A model generated the notes under the pieces. That model saw only the letters and a list, made by a program, of their open reading frames with translations. It did not search any database and had not been told where the DNA came from. From Trichostrongylus colubriformis (Eukaryota > Nematoda > Chromadorea > Rhabditida > Trichostrongylidae), in NCBI GenBank assembly GCA_963978905.1, contig OZ022258.1, forward strand, positions 56,528,591 to 56,592,590: a stretch of 64,000 nt of DNA, given 5' to 3'. The position numbers were made by a program, and so were the translations under genes. Numbering within the stretch: the first letter of the stretch is position 1; every line of letters begins with the position of its first letter. This document shows positions 1 to 12,161 of this stretch, piece by piece.

Positions 1-437
1 TTTTGCTATTCTGCCTTTCCTTAATAGGTCCATCAGTGCCATAGCCATATATTCTACTCCGTCCACATGTTTCAAAAATCTTGGTACCGTAACCGTGCTG
101 AAATCCTTCTTTCAACTGATGCAAAAGATTCTGTTATGCATGCATGTTTGCAGAAGAGAAAACCGTTGTTGGTAATCTCTTCGAAAACTTATAAATTCGT
201 ATATCCTGTCATTATCATATTCTTCGATGATACACACTGATTAATCTCATTATCTCATCTTCTTCCTGAGCGATCTAAGATACACATTCAACAGTACAAT
301 AAAGAGGGGCATTCAGGCCCACCTCTTGGCGTGCCAGAGCTGTGGCCTGAACGCCCAACACTGACCTTCCTTCAGTAACGTAGGACGGCACCCTCATGAT
401 AATGTGAAGAATGGCTTAATCTATTCCTGCTTGACGT

Positions 438-609
438 CTCGGGTTCATACTCAGCGTCGACAGGGCGTGGCTGCGCCCACAGGCAGCGAGGCAGCGTGGC
501 ACGGGAGAGGTGCAAAGACAACTCAGGCAATGAGGCAGGGTGCATAGGTGGAGACGCATAGACACACAACCACGCTTAGCGCCGGCACCGCAGAGTATAA
601 TGCGGTCAC
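438..609 (-). mobile_element. MITE type A, copy 1
   Basis: One end reads GGTTCATACTCAGCG and the other is its approximate inverse, CGCAGAGTATAATGCGGTC. Between them lie the type-A core blocks, a CAGGGCGTGGCTGCG-like arm and GTGCCACTCTGCCTCGCTGCC read in reverse. The element is about 170 bp and has no coding capacity. An open frame starting inside it at 548 is incidental. It is diverged relative to the 26370 copy. Confidence 0.75.
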
Positions 610-2107
610 ACCTGCTCAAGTGGGATATGCACTGAAAATGGACGGTCCAGTCACCACTACAACGATCCTCAAGATTGGTACAGCTATTCAGTGTTTTTTA
701 TGTATTGCATTAGGTGAAACTAGTAGCACCCTGTTGTCAGGGTGCATTCATACTCAATGTAGCAACGATCACGTCGCTGAGTATGAATGGGACTTCAGCA
801 CCCACTGCTTCAAAGAGAAATGCGAGGGAAAATGCATACACGTTGTGCAGTCTGTACGAATAGATACTCGATAATTACGTGTGATCAGTTACGCACATGC
901 ATCACGTTGAGAATGTGTAATAACACCCATTCAAACTTCACAGCATTGATCAGAAGTCACAGCGCATTTCCGTGGGTTTTGCTCGGTGATCCATCACTCA
1001 AGCGGTCCAGCTTTGTTGGCATAACAGGAATTCAAGTTTGAGCAGAGAAAGTAGCTGACGAAGATGGATCGAATTGCTTTTTCCAGCGATTCTCTTGCAT
1101 TATTTTCGAATGAACTCGGTTTCGCTAAAATACGCTAATGGCGAAAAATGAAATGGCAAACCCTGGGTAATTCCAGGGAAAATGCTTTACTCCTCTGATT
1201 CTCTTTTGCAGTCGTGGGGGAAAGCAGTTTCCAAGCGGCTTCGTCCAATAGATCAGTTCTGAACGGATTAAATCTTGGCAGTGAGCTGATAGAAGTCAGA
1301 CGCAGCGATTCTAGCCACGGCATTATCTCTGGCCTTGTCCATTTGACAGAAGAAATTCAAAAATAAAAATGATTGAACAGAGCTACGCAACAGTCCTCCC
1401 TGGTGTAGATGGATCTTCACAGCTCACCCGTTTCACATACACGAAGAAGGAATAGCGAACCTAAGGACTGGTATCTCATCCAGTGTTTCTCAAGCAACTA
1501 TTGCATACATATGGGATTATCTGGGGCGATCGACGTTGATGAAATCGGTCTGGGAGAAACCTGTTATGTAGGGCTTCTCAACAACACAAAAACAAAAGAT
1601 TTGCCGAACATAGCCAGGGAAGAATGTCGTTAAATGGTGAGTGGATCACTACAGACATTTGAGAGATGGGGTTGCTTCACTCTATCAACTTTTCGGACTC
1701 AGGGCCACCTGCCTCATTTCTCCTTCATTAAAGACAGCGCTAGGTGCGAGGGTAAATTGAGAACTGTGAAGCCATACTCTCTGCTGTGGAGTTTTTCACT
1801 AAGAGATGACTGTCGGGAATCTCCCATTGAAAAAGAGGGCTTTGAGGTTTTTATTGCGATGCCGCAGCGCTGCCAGACGGGCTGCCTAACATCCAGCAGG
1901 CGTTTTGCTGCAAATGCGGGCATCATTCCAGCAGGTTGACTTAACCTGTCGCCTTTCTACTCCCATCCCCGCAACTGTGATGAAAAGAGGGTATGTTTTC
2001 GTGTTCCTACCAGAACCACCACTAACGGTGTCCTCGAGAGTACAATAGGATACATAGCCATTGCACGCGAGTATCGCTTGAACTAAGCATGTGATGCTTT
2101 GGCCACG

Positions 2108-2163
2108 TTCATACACTGCGCATCGACGCCGGTGCGGGCGTCAATTGCGCAAAGTATGACGCC
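2108..2163. repeat. Short type-C MITE remnant (hairpin)
   Basis: The segment reads TTCATACACTGCGC, then GACGCCGGTGCGGGCGTC, then GCGCAAAGTATGAC. It is an inverted repeat using the same GACGCCGG block and GCAAAGTATGA end as the 15131 element. It looks like a miniature or partly deleted copy. Confidence 0.55.
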
Positions 2164-3932
2164 GGCTTGATTTATTCTTCCACCAGCTTTGCTGGCTCAC
2201 TATAATGCGCGCATCACATAAGTTAGTGAAGTAGTGATGTGAAATAGGCTCGAACTATGTCGTAACTGATTGAATTGAACCTGTTTCACACTTCATCGTG
2301 TGAGGCCGGCAATATTGTGCTCCTGCAAGGTGTTTGAATTAACTTAGACCCGGTGTGATAATAATCCAACTAGATATGGAACGGACATAAATTCAGAACA
2401 ATTTACAGAAACCTCGAAAAAATAGATAGACTATAATTGGAACACACTCTGAGAAGTCTTTTTCTCTGACTTCGTGCAGATCAATCCACACCACGACACC
2501 ACTTTCTTCATTACAGGCGAAATTTGCAGAAAATCTCTAATTATCACTTGCTATCACTTCCAGTCACTCTCCGTTGATGTATAGCCGCTCATATAAAGTA
2601 CGATGAGGTTACAAAGCTTCTTCTCAACAAATCTCTATGCTTGAATCGTAGTGTACTGGTCAAAGTGCGCAACGGAGCAAACCATTTTGTCTTGAACGAG
2701 GCTCGAAGTATAGTTCATATTTCCGGGCATAAGTGCTAATCCATTGCATTACCGACATTTTATTCCAGCATGATCCTCCAACTGTCAGAAAATCAAAACA
2801 TCGAGAAAGTTTAACGATTTGATTTGCTTTTATTGGTTTTATTCACCAAACTGAGCCGCTGTTACTGCGTTGGTATAAGATGACTGGAAACAACACTTGT
2901 CTGAAGATTTATGGCACAAATTTGGCGGTTGAGAGAATCGTCATGAGACTTGTTTGGAATGAGGCGTGGCCCCCAGATAGGTTGCATTTCTTGTAATAGC
3001 AGCCATCTTTACTGTTTCTGCGAAAACTTTGCAATAAATGTGGGAGTTTAAGTACTTAAGTAAAGAAAAATGTTCCTACTTTTGAGGGGAGACGGTCATC
3101 AGGGTTTCACTTAGCCCTTATTCCAGCTGCATTCAGCTAAAGTAATTGATCTTTTGATAAAAGTCCGAACGAACAAGAAATTGTTGCCCACCGCACATTA
3201 TCATGCAGACATTCAGGCGCATGTGATCCGTGAACCATTCAGGTTTTAAAGAGACTGAAAATCACTAGACAATTGTTGTGAAGATTTGTATGTTCAATTT
3301 TCATCAATTGTTTTTGACGTTGAGGTTTTTTGCTATCGTCACTATAGATGGTGGTAGTGATCAATGAGGGTCAAGGCTGAGTTGCCCGTCTCTAACATCG
3401 TTACACCGCTCGAGTGTTACATTTCTACGTTTTGTCAAATCACAGTCTTCTGTTAAGGCAGGCAGATAGCTGTATGTTTGAGCACAAGAGTGTTTGCTCC
3501 GTTCGTATTTTTCTTGGATTGAAGCCAAAACTGCCGATTTCGATCGAATTCCCGGGCTTTAAAGGTTTTCTATCATCAGTCCCCTCATATGTGTTTGTAC
3601 ACTTCTATATGCTCTTCGTCCTTGCCATTGGCGAGCCTTGGAAAGAGCTGACTACGGTCATCAGTCAAAGGAAATTAAAAGCAGTTAGTCTGAGCTATTG
3701 ACACAAAGAAAGTTAACTAAACCCAGGGAGAGGTTTCAGCTTTTGATTTCGTATCCCAAAATAATAGTAGCAACAGCATACATCACAGTGTCCCCTCATT
3801 TTCATTCTACATATGTATCCACTCAACAACAATGAACTGATTCTCTTCTATCGCGATAATATCGATCCCGCACGAGATCTGATGCCACATGCAATACCGG
3901 CTAAAGTGCGTAATTTATTTTCAGAACCTCGA

Positions 3933-6452
3933 ATGCTTCCTGCAGTACTAATTCTCATATCGTTACTCATTTGTGATGGAAGACCACCAAATACAGTAAG
4001 CATTGTCGTTACGTAAGGGTAAAATTTTTTCAGAGTTCATTATAGATTTGTTGATGTTTTGAACTGTTTGTAAAATCGTCCTTCAAATATTGAGTATGCG
4101 TCTTCTATATCTATAGGGATTCAGCCAGGAAAGAAATAGTAGAAACTATAAAGGCCCGTGGGGAGTTTTTATAAAAATGAAGCACAAAGTTTTTTTCTTT
4201 TTATGAAATACACTCTAAAGGTAGCAGTAGCATCATTCTACTCTCAATAGAACGAAATCTGTAGACTGTGAAGAAACACCAGTGTGGTTGTCCCGCGATT
4301 TCCGGTGAATGGGGTATCCAGGCTCACAACAAGCCTCCCTGTGGTTGACATCTTCTCGTGGACAGGACGAGGAGGGAAAAACACCACGGACGGCGCATGC
4401 TGGATTCGCGTCACTTCACCGCGCGGCGCCTGCAGGGGCCCGCGATGGGTGCGTACCCTTACTTTAAGACAGCATTAGGGGTAATGTGGTTACTGAGAAA
4501 TCCCTGAAAGAAGTCATTTACATGGAAACTATAGGGGCAAGAAGGCTACTTGTGGCGAAATCCCGGTGAAAAAGTGCGCCTCCGAGCTGTAGAAACAGCG
4601 CAACGAATAAGAGCTGCCGCTTTCCGACAATCAACCCCGCCTCCTATCGGCGTGATAACTATAGGGGCAAGAAGGCTACTTGTGGCGAAATTCCGGTGAA
4701 AAAGTGCGCCTCCGAGCTGTAGAAACAGCGCAACGAATAAGAGCTGCCGCTTTCTGACAATCAACCCCGCCTCCGATCGGCGTGATGCCTGGTTGGCTAC
4801 GATGAGGGCGGCCAAGGATATGCGGTGGGATCGAAGGTATTGCAGCACATTTTCGCAGTATTAGCCTGAAGCTTACTCCAGGAAAAAGATGCCGTCGTAT
4901 TTCCAAACATTCCCTTGTGTTTATTGGCGACATGTCGGTGAATGGTCGTTCGCGCCTAGAACCGATGGGAGAGGGTCGGGTTTTTAGCCATTTCCATCCG
5001 TTTTTTCTTCACTGTCTTGTTACTAGGCATCTCGACTTTCCCATTCACTACTTCTTTTACTCTTCGTCCGACTTCCCCCTAATGCTGCCTTCAAGGATTT
5101 TGCACCACGACGAACGGCCTGCAACTTTGTGCAAGCTCTGCGCGCCGCTATAGTTGAGTCTTATCGTGATACATGATAACGCGATTACATGATAATGCTA
5201 GGGGGCGCCATACACAGTTGACCTGTAGGCGCTTTGGGACCCAACAACACAGCGCCTTTAGCTCTTCTGCATCGCTTCGCCTGCGACATGACGTGGTGCG
5301 AAATCCTGACATAAGGGTACACACCCGCCTGCGCTGCTATCATTGCGCCCCAGTAAGGGTGATTTCGATGTCAGTTCACCAACGTCTCGAGGTAGATAGT
5401 CCCTGTTCTACTCTTTGTATATCCTTATGGTTATACCAGGCGTATGAACACGCTATTTCAAAAGCACATACATTCTTAGGCTTCGGTGAATTGGTGATTA
5501 GAAAGCAAGGCACACCCAGTTGTCAGGGGAAATGGCTGCTTCAGTAAGACCCACCCCCCTCTGCAGGATCAGTAACTATTACCGATTGCATAGAATTACT
5601 AAGGCCCAGACTTTGCGACTTCGCGCACGCGAATTGCGGCAGACACAATTCCAAGGTCTTAATGTCGCGTGCGAAATTGCGATGTCGCAAAGTCGCGGAA
5701 TCACAAAATTGCAAAATTGCAAAGTCTGACGGCGGCCTAAGTATTTTACTACTGTAATTTTTTGTGCTGACCACTCAGATTCAGTCATATGTATTTCCTA
5801 ACATAGCCGGGGCGGCCGATGGTACGTTTCGCTTACCATCTAGCTTGGGACCATTGCTGACCTCTGCAGTTAAGCCACCCCCATTCCGCCCCTCAAATAC
5901 AACCCCTGTCGAGCAATTCTCGACTCCCGGTGATCCTGTTTAACAGGTTCGCTACGCAAAAGAGAGACTAACTCTCTCAGTAATCACATATGAAAGCTTC
6001 AAAGCGCATGAAGCGATTGCCTTCAGGGTACTAGCAAAGTGCCGACAACGTTATCTTCCAATTGTAGCAGCGCAAGCTATCCCACCGCATGCGCACATTG
6101 GTGAGATTCTCTGTGAAGCCGCGTGCAACGATCGGTACGTGAACCTGCATCGCGACAATCGAATACGCTCGATTGATAAAATCGCTTGCAAAGTATGAAT
6201 GCAGCCTAACTGGCGAGGCTTTCTTCACCATAATATGTTCTACTTAAGACTGAAACCCAATTTATCGACATGTAGCATACGTTTAAGGTAGAAGAGCTGA
6301 AAGAAGGACAAACGTCACCGGAAATTGAATACTTCGACGATTTTCTGCCATGGTTCTACAATTCGACGAAATTCCGAGAGAACCTACAGTATGAGAAGAA
6401 GAAATACCTTAGCACCGTGCTTGGCCAGCATAGGAAATACAGGGCGATTTGA
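3933..6452 (+). CDS. Small secreted protein, two candidate exons
   Basis: Exon 1 (CDS 3933-3995) starts 8 nt after a strong acceptor (TTATTTTCAG), as expected for a trans-spliced 5' end. It encodes a 21-residue signal-peptide-like start, MLPAVLILISLLICDG, and ends at a GTAAGC donor. The proposed last exon (6288-6452) is 54 codons plus stop. It is charged and aromatic (PEIEYFDDFLPWFYNSTKF, ending QHRKYRAI), with a possible N-glycosylation site NST. Both exons join in phase 0, giving about 75 residues, and AATAAA follows at 6552. The 2.3-kb intron holds a 130-bp tandem duplication and a type-B MITE. I do not recognise the family. Exon pairing is inferred; each exon alone is better supported than the join, and internal exons may be missing. 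Confidence 0.5.
4528..4786. repeat. 130-bp tandem duplication
   Basis: A unit starting ACTATAGGGGCAAGAAGGCT occurs at 4528 and again at 4658, with only a few substitutions. The unit carries GAAAAAGTGCGCCTCCGAG and ends CGGCGTGAT. Flanking sequence up to about 5150, and copies near 14880-15120, 25440-25560, 34740-34990 and 61010-61080, belong to the same low-copy dispersed repeat. Confidence 0.85.
5168..5320 (+). repeat. Dispersed repeat D, copy 1
   Basis: This block contains GATAATGCTAGGGGGCGCC, GGGACCCAACAACACAGCGCC and GAAATCCTGACATAAGGGT. The same blocks recur, partly inverted, at 11500-11720, around 37550-37640 and at 41070-41215. It is probably non-autonomous and no coding is seen. Confidence 0.6.
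5600..5739 (+). mobile_element. MITE type B, copy 1
   Basis: The element is bounded by TAAGGCCCAGACTTTGCGA and GCAAAGTCTGACGGCGGCCTA, with inverted arms rich in GCGATTTTGC-like words. It is about 140 bp. It lies in the intron proposed for the 3933-6452 gene. The left end is more diverged than the right. Confidence 0.8.
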
Positions 6453-7099
6453 GCATGGCTATGATGATATCCTATGATTCTGTACTCAAGAAAATACTAC
6501 GTGTCATTCTATGATTTCTTCACACCTAAATGAGCTCACAAAATTGTACACAATAAAAGGTTGCTGTAGTTTATTCATTTTTAACGGTGAAAGGTTGTCA
6601 AGTGTTAAGAAACGGCCATATTACAAGAAGAAAGTGAGGGAGAGCCAAATTCAAGGAACTACTACATAGTGGAGGCACCATTCAACTACCATTACCTCAG
6701 GAACTGCGAATTTGGTGAAAAATTCCACCTAAACTTTGCCTACAGCGGATATTTGGAGACATGAATGTGACCTCCGTTTCTGGAGAAGATGTCAATTTTC
6801 TACCAAATTCGCTGAGAACTCCCACATGGAAAATATTTGGGGCGCTGATCATCAGTAGCCATTGAAGTGCTGGCGTCGTTTAACTACAGGACAGTGGTGG
6901 AGATGCAGTAGCGGGCACCACATTGTGCCCGGCGTTCAGAGGCATTTTGCCTAATCCTTGAAAAGTAGGGGACTTCTCTTCCTCCACCGATACTCAGACA
7001 ACTATATGGCTGATGTATGCGTATTGATGTTTCAGGATCGTATCACATGAACGATGGCAACGTGAAATAGGCGCCCCTCTTATTAATAGGTACATCACA

Positions 7100-7260
7100 T
7101 AAGGCCTCCTTCATACTCTGCGTTTCGGGCGGCAAGCCGTGCTGCTTGTGTCTGCGTCTCCGCCTACCTGTTTCGTCTTTGCACTTCCTTCGTGCCACCC
7201 TTCCTCACTGCCTGTAAACGCATGCACGCCCTGCCAGGGCAAAGTATCAACGCGACCTTA
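7100..7260 (+). mobile_element. MITE type A, copy 2
   Basis: The ends are TAAGGCCTCCTTCATACTCTGCG and GGGCAAAGTATCAACGCGACCTTA. Internal words TCTGCGTCTCCGCC and CACGCCCTGCCAGG match the other type-A copies. It is about 160 bp with no coding. Confidence 0.8.
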
Positions 7261-9658
7261 CAACCACTAATGAACGAGACCTGCGCCGTATCGGAGCTAT
7301 ACGGCGTCCACGCTAAAAATGATTTTTGTGTAATAATTTTTAATGCGAGGAAGTTTGTTGGGTAAAGGTTGTTGCGCTTATTTGGGACTATTGCACCACT
7401 TAGGTGTCGATTCCAAAAATGGCAATCATATTCACGATCAGCACCCGACATCAACCCTGTGGCCAATGTTTCGCGGATTTTTTTGCTCAGCTCGCAGTTT
7501 TTTGGAGTAGTGGGGGTTTAATAGTGACGAGCTCAGTTGGTGACTGGGTGATAAGTCGCACTAGCATGTACTCGAGTATATCCTATCTTATTGGAGCAGA
7601 AACACTGCTTATTGGGTTCACTATGATTGAAATGTTTTTAAGATACAATCGCTTTGGTCAATGGAAACAAAAATAAACGAAATTCGTTGCATAATGGCGC
7701 TTCGGCCATCGCTCACACTGCATTCATCTTGGCAACGTGATCACAACGAGCACGATAGACGTGGGGTATAACGCGATCTATATGTCGCATGCTCGCTGGC
7801 CTTGACATGGTTGACAACGGAGCCCGCGTTGGTCGGGACGCGTTGGTGGGATGGTGATTGCGTCGCCGAGCATGAACACATCTCAAATATTGGCGGATCC
7901 TGCAGTGGATTGCCCTTAACACCAGAAGAGTAAATTCGCCATACTGTGGAATATGATAGTAGATGCTCAGCAATGTAGTAGTAGAGAAAGAACGACATAA
8001 AACCGTGAAAAAACCGTGGAATAGGAACCCGAAAATCCCCCTTCTCTCCCTCGTACTCTGCGTCACTAGCCGGAGTGGACGAAGACAGGCCAGAATCTTA
8101 ACCAGCCGGCGCGATCGTTGTCGCGCCCCTCCACAGCGACTCCCCCGGCCGCATAACCGCATAATGGCATACCAAGCTGCGGGGTCTTTATAAGACCCCA
8201 AGCCGCGTTTTTTCAATGCGATTCGCAACATATGACGTCCTCTTAAGTAGAAGGTTCGTTTCCAGGAACATGTACTCCCAGGTCTCAGTTTCCCCCTACC
8301 CCTACTGGTGCCTTCAAACATGGGCTTTGCACTGGAAATGTGTACGATGTAGTTAAAATACATAACCGAAACAACTACATTGAAGAGCAATGAAAAGTGC
8401 CCCAGCAAGGAATCTAGAATGGTTAGAAATCTCATTTGATATTTCTAGACTTTCTAGACGCAGAATTCGTTGAAAACAGCTTTATAGCGCCGTTACAGTG
8501 GGCCTGCATCTACAGCTAGTGCCGTGGCACTGTTGGAAATCGCGTGTTCTTTATCGTTTCTTCGCCACAAATCGATTAATTTCGATTTATATTTAGGTTA
8601 TATAAATGTTCGTGATCAGCTCGTCGAACTCTACAAGTCGGTGCTAAATGTTTCTTCAATTCGGTTAAAGACCATCTTTTCACTCAAACACTTCGAGGAA
8701 AAAGTCAGCCAACTGTGAACTCCTGCTCTACTATTTTGAGTTCATGGATATGTTGGATTTTGAAGTCCTCGTCATTTCAGATAGGCTATTCTTTCTTGGT
8801 GTGGTCCTGAATAAGACCTCGACAGCCCCTCTTTGATGCTGGGGTCAGCACTGACCTTGCAGACTCCTCCCATGATCACAGTTGCACAACTTACCCCAGC
8901 TGACCGGTTTATTGCCCAAATTTGAGTTCCTGCACGTTTCCATGCTGCGACGGCTATGTGCTATCTACCCTCGGGCCTGTGGGAGAACATGGGAGAGCGT
9001 ATACGGTCGATGGCGCTGAAGCCTTCTCACCAGGGTACACCCGAGGCGAAGATTTCTCGACAGGAGCGGCGGGGGAGTCTTATTTGACCGAACCAGTCAT
9101 ACTGCAGCAATCGCATGTGGCCAACACGAGCTTGAGGTGCCGATCGACAGCAAAGGAACGTACGGAAAATAAAAAAAAATAACAAATTTCTGGCCACGAT
9201 GAGTTCGATAAATTATTCGATAGCCTTTTTCTCGGGATATGGTATGGTATGGTTGACAATTCATTTAGGAAATTACATGTGAAAATGAATTGGAACAATG
9301 GTTTCTTCGGTAGTGCAAACCCGAAGGTACTACTCAGCATCACACCAAGGTGGAGGCGTTCATCTAGGCGAGCGAGACCTTCAAGATCAGGAACAGAACT
9401 TCTCCTCCACATCTTGAGCTTATTGTTAGGTCACGAGTGAGAGGATTTCATCGTCAAGTCAATAAATTTCGCAGAAATTTTCCCTCAAATACTCTAGAAT
9501 AAGAAATGCCAAATTGAAGGAACCTAAAAGAGTAATAGTGCCTTGAATGGCTCGACGAGCTGATTCCAAAAATTTATACAACTTGATAAAAATTGAATGA
9601 TAAATCTCTTTTTTACGGAGAAATTACAAAAAACGCTTTCGCCGCGATTTCTTACACT

Positions 9659-9831
9659 CTTGGACCGTGTTCATACTTTGCTCCGGAGGTAGGGCGTGGC
9701 TGCGTGCCTTCGCGTCTCCACTTGTGCCACCCTGTCTTGTTGCCTGCGTCGTCTCTGCAATTCCCTGTGCCACTCCTCCGCTACCTGCGAACGCAGCCAC
9801 GCTTTGTCGGTGGAGTATGAACGCGGTCTTA
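9659..9831 (+). mobile_element. MITE type A, copy 3
   Basis: The ends are CCGTGTTCATACTTTGC and GAGTATGAACGCGGTCTTA. The arms GGGCGTGGCTGCG and CGCAGCCACGC are inverted relative to each other. It is about 170 bp and a good representative of the type-A structure. Confidence 0.85.
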
Positions 9832-10598
9832 CTGTACTAACTGAATGTCTACGGAATACCTGACGCTCTCATCGAGGTATCATTATATGGACCCTTTAAG
9901 AGGCTGGATACATGAACTTCCGACCTGAAAACCCTAACGAGTGACCCTTTTTGTAACCGTCCCGTTTCATTCGCTGGTACTCTTCAAATGGAAAGCCGCA
10001 CGCGGTGCTGGTGGTCCTTGTGCATGTTTCTATCGAACCCTCGACATCTTTCGAAAAAACCACTCTTCTTCAGGAAACGTGAAGACTTCTCCAGTCACAG
10101 GTTTGTCGCACAACTTCCGCAGGAACATTCTATGAACCCGAACTGGAGTGTTGATAATAAATGTGAAAATATGGCCGTTCAGACATGCAACACAAGGAAA
10201 AATCAAGAATTCAAAACATATAAAGTCACACGGATGCTCCGACGGACCAAGTTCATGCGGATGTGCCAAAGATTATAGCCCTTGACATTATTTTATTACT
10301 ACTAAAACTGGACGTTAACCTCATTCACACTACGAGTGAACCGGTACGACAAGCAGGTTAGAGCGGATTCCGCAGCTTGTAAGCGCTTTCGTTGGACGAA
10401 CGCCAGCACCACGCAACCAGTTATCCGCGGAAGTACAATGATATCATTCTGTTATCCCTCCCTCAACCATGTTCGTTTTCTCACGTCATAATGGCCGCTT
10501 GGGCGGGATACATTTCATTTCCCGTACAAAGTGATAAAACACATGTTGCACCCAGTCGGACGCATCGCGGTTCAGAGAACCAGCTCCTCCTCTGGGGC

Positions 10599-10607
10599 TA
10601 CATATAG
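10599..10607 (+). promoter_or_regulatory. TATA-like box upstream of tyrosine-rich gene
   Basis: ACATATAGT lies about 40 nt upstream of the ATG at 10646. No splice acceptor lies between it and the ATG, so a TATA-driven, non-trans-spliced transcript is plausible. This is inferred from sequence only. Confidence 0.4.
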
Positions 10608-10645
10608 TAAAGCCGATTATCAATCCCACTGCTGATCTCGCTAGC

Positions 10646-11050
10646 ATGTCGATTCAATTCATCGTCCTTCTTGGGCTTCTCACTCTCACCGAAGCTTCCT
10701 TGCGTTCCAAAAGGCACTATCCTTCGTCGAGCCTTCAGAATTATTTCCGAAATAAAGCCATGAGACAACATTCACGTTGGGGTCGCCAAGCGTACGTGCA
10801 ACCGCAGCAGTACTACCGTCCGCAATATCACTATAATCAGTACTACAGTGCTCCCATGAACTACTACCGACAACCCACTCATTACACTTCTTATTATCAG
10901 CCTAGTTATTATAACGGACAATACTACACCCAATACCAGCAATATCAACAGTACCGGTATCCTCAGTACAGTCAACCTTCCGGGTACAATGGATACACTC
11001 AATATAGCTATCCTAGCAGCTATTCTGGCTATTCTCAACCATCTGGGTGA
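10646..11050 (+). CDS. Tyrosine/glutamine-rich secreted protein
   Basis: A single open exon of 134 codons begins with a clear signal peptide (MSIQFIVLLGLLTLTEASL). Dibasic-type processing sites follow (RSKRH, and RWGRQ near residue 47). The remaining two thirds are low-complexity Tyr/Gln/Pro/Ser: repeated YYRQP, QYYTQYQQYQQY and SGYSQPSG words. Such composition suits an extracellular structural protein cross-linked through tyrosines, as in nematode cuticle or eggshell, but that role is inferred. The stop TGA overlaps a GTGAGT donor-like sequence at 11047, so a spliced longer form cannot be excluded. The 22723-23070 gene on the other strand has the same architecture. Confidence 0.75.
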   Translation: MSIQFIVLLGLLTLTEASLRSKRHYPSSSLQNYFRNKAMRQHSRWGRQAYVQPQQYYRPQYHYNQYYSAPMNYYRQPTHYTSYYQPSYYNGQYYTQYQQYQQYRYPQYSQPSGYNGYTQYSYPSSYSGYSQPSG

Positions 11051-11469
11051 GTTATTATTTGCTTATCATTTTAGTTCATTTCCTCTCTGTGTTTCTCTTG
11101 ATTTGGCTCCAATGAGTTGTTCGAGGAAATTCAGATTTTCTGTTACTTATATTTTTATGTCGTATTCGCTTACTAAGGGTCGCATGCGAAGTTTCACGCG
11201 AAAAAAAAACAAGAATACGGCCGAGATAGAGCGCCTCAAGGTGACGTATGACGGGATGAGGTGTCCGAGGGAGCGTGGCCACGTGGGCTTTAGGGTCAAA
11301 GAAGCGACGGTCACATGGTCACGGACTAGGAGTGAAATACCACATGCATCCTTCTTGCGGCTGATCCTGGAATGCTACTCACAACAGTCAACGGCGTTCC
11401 ACTCTGTGGTATTTCCCTCCAGGGGAATTGAGGTCGCGTTCATACTCTAGCCGACAGCATTTCACCCTT

Positions 11470-11725
11470 CCTCAGGTGTCTACCCCTATGTCAAGGTTTT
11501 GCAGCGCGGCATGTCGCAAGCGAAGCAATGCGGACGAGCTAAAGGCGCCATGTTGTTGGGCCCCGAAGCGATTACAAGTCAACTGCGTATCGCGCCCCTA
11601 GCATTACCGCGTAATCGTACCAAGACCCAACTACCGCAACGCGCATAACTCGCACACAGTACGTCGCACACCGCTCGTCGTCTTGCGAAATCCTGGCATA
11701 AGGGTGCACACCCCCAGCCACGACC
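11470..11725. repeat. Dispersed repeat D, copy 2 (with inverted arm)
   Basis: CATGTCGCAAGCGAAGCAATG through GCGCCCCTAGCATTA is the reverse complement of the 5168-5290 block. CGAAATCCTGGCATAAGGGTG then follows in the direct orientation. The element therefore has both orientations of the repeat around a short centre. A GGGGGGGG tract follows at 11769. Confidence 0.6.
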
Positions 11726-12104
11726 TGTCGGCGCTGAGCATGACCGCGGCCTAAGGGTCTAGTTGGCCGGGGGGGGGCGCTTATCTGAAATTCGGTGTTG
11801 TGTATACCAGTTAATTGTCGTGCCCAGTCGGACCACCGTGTCGCACACTATCGAGACAACCTTTCTGCATTTGAACTGCATATTGATTAGTCACGCTTTC
11901 TTGCTCTTTCCCTGAAATAGGAGTGGCAACCTTTCGATCAGCTGCAGTTTCTCACCTTGATGACTAAAAAATGGATTGAAAATTGAGATGTTTCGAAATA
12001 ATATGATTGCTTCAGTGGCGGAATGCAAATGGACAGATGGGGAAATCGATATGCGATGCTCGGTAGTTTCAAACTCAACATCGCCTGTGTATCTCGTGGA
12101 TGTC

Positions 12105-12161
12105 CTGGAAAGAAGTGAATTTGGATCTACGTTGAGTAGATCCAAATTCACTTCTTTCCAG
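12105..12161. repeat. Perfect 26-bp-arm hairpin
   Basis: The arm CTGGAAAGAAGTGAATTTGG (continuing ATCTAC) at 12105-12130 is matched exactly by its inverse at 12136-12161, around the loop GTTGA. No repeat with the same sequence was noticed elsewhere in the window. Confidence 0.9.

Larger units (their letters stand above)
1..3924. other. Gene-poor flank
   Basis: I see no supportable gene here. Open frames are short (under 110 codons), lack family motifs and overlap on both strands. The stretch holds one MITE copy (438-609) and a short hairpin (2108-2163). The rest is AT-rich sequence without recognisable structure. Confidence 0.6.
6560..10590. other. Repeat-rich intergenic stretch
   Basis: No gene is supported. 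The longest frame (7713-8435, minus, 240 codons) has no family motif, no splice context and a very basic composition, and it crosses repeat sequence; I consider it spurious. The stretch contains MITEs at 7100 and 9659. A block at 8524-8720 is related to the 37926 TIR element (CAGCTCGTCGAACTCTACAA and CGGTGCTAAATGTTTCTT words). Sequence around 6670-6890 is related to the 27032 foldback. Confidence 0.55.

Noticed and set aside
7713..8435. 240-codon minus-strand frame
   Set aside because: The longest frame in the window, but very Arg-rich, with no motif, no splice or start context, and it crosses repeat sequence.
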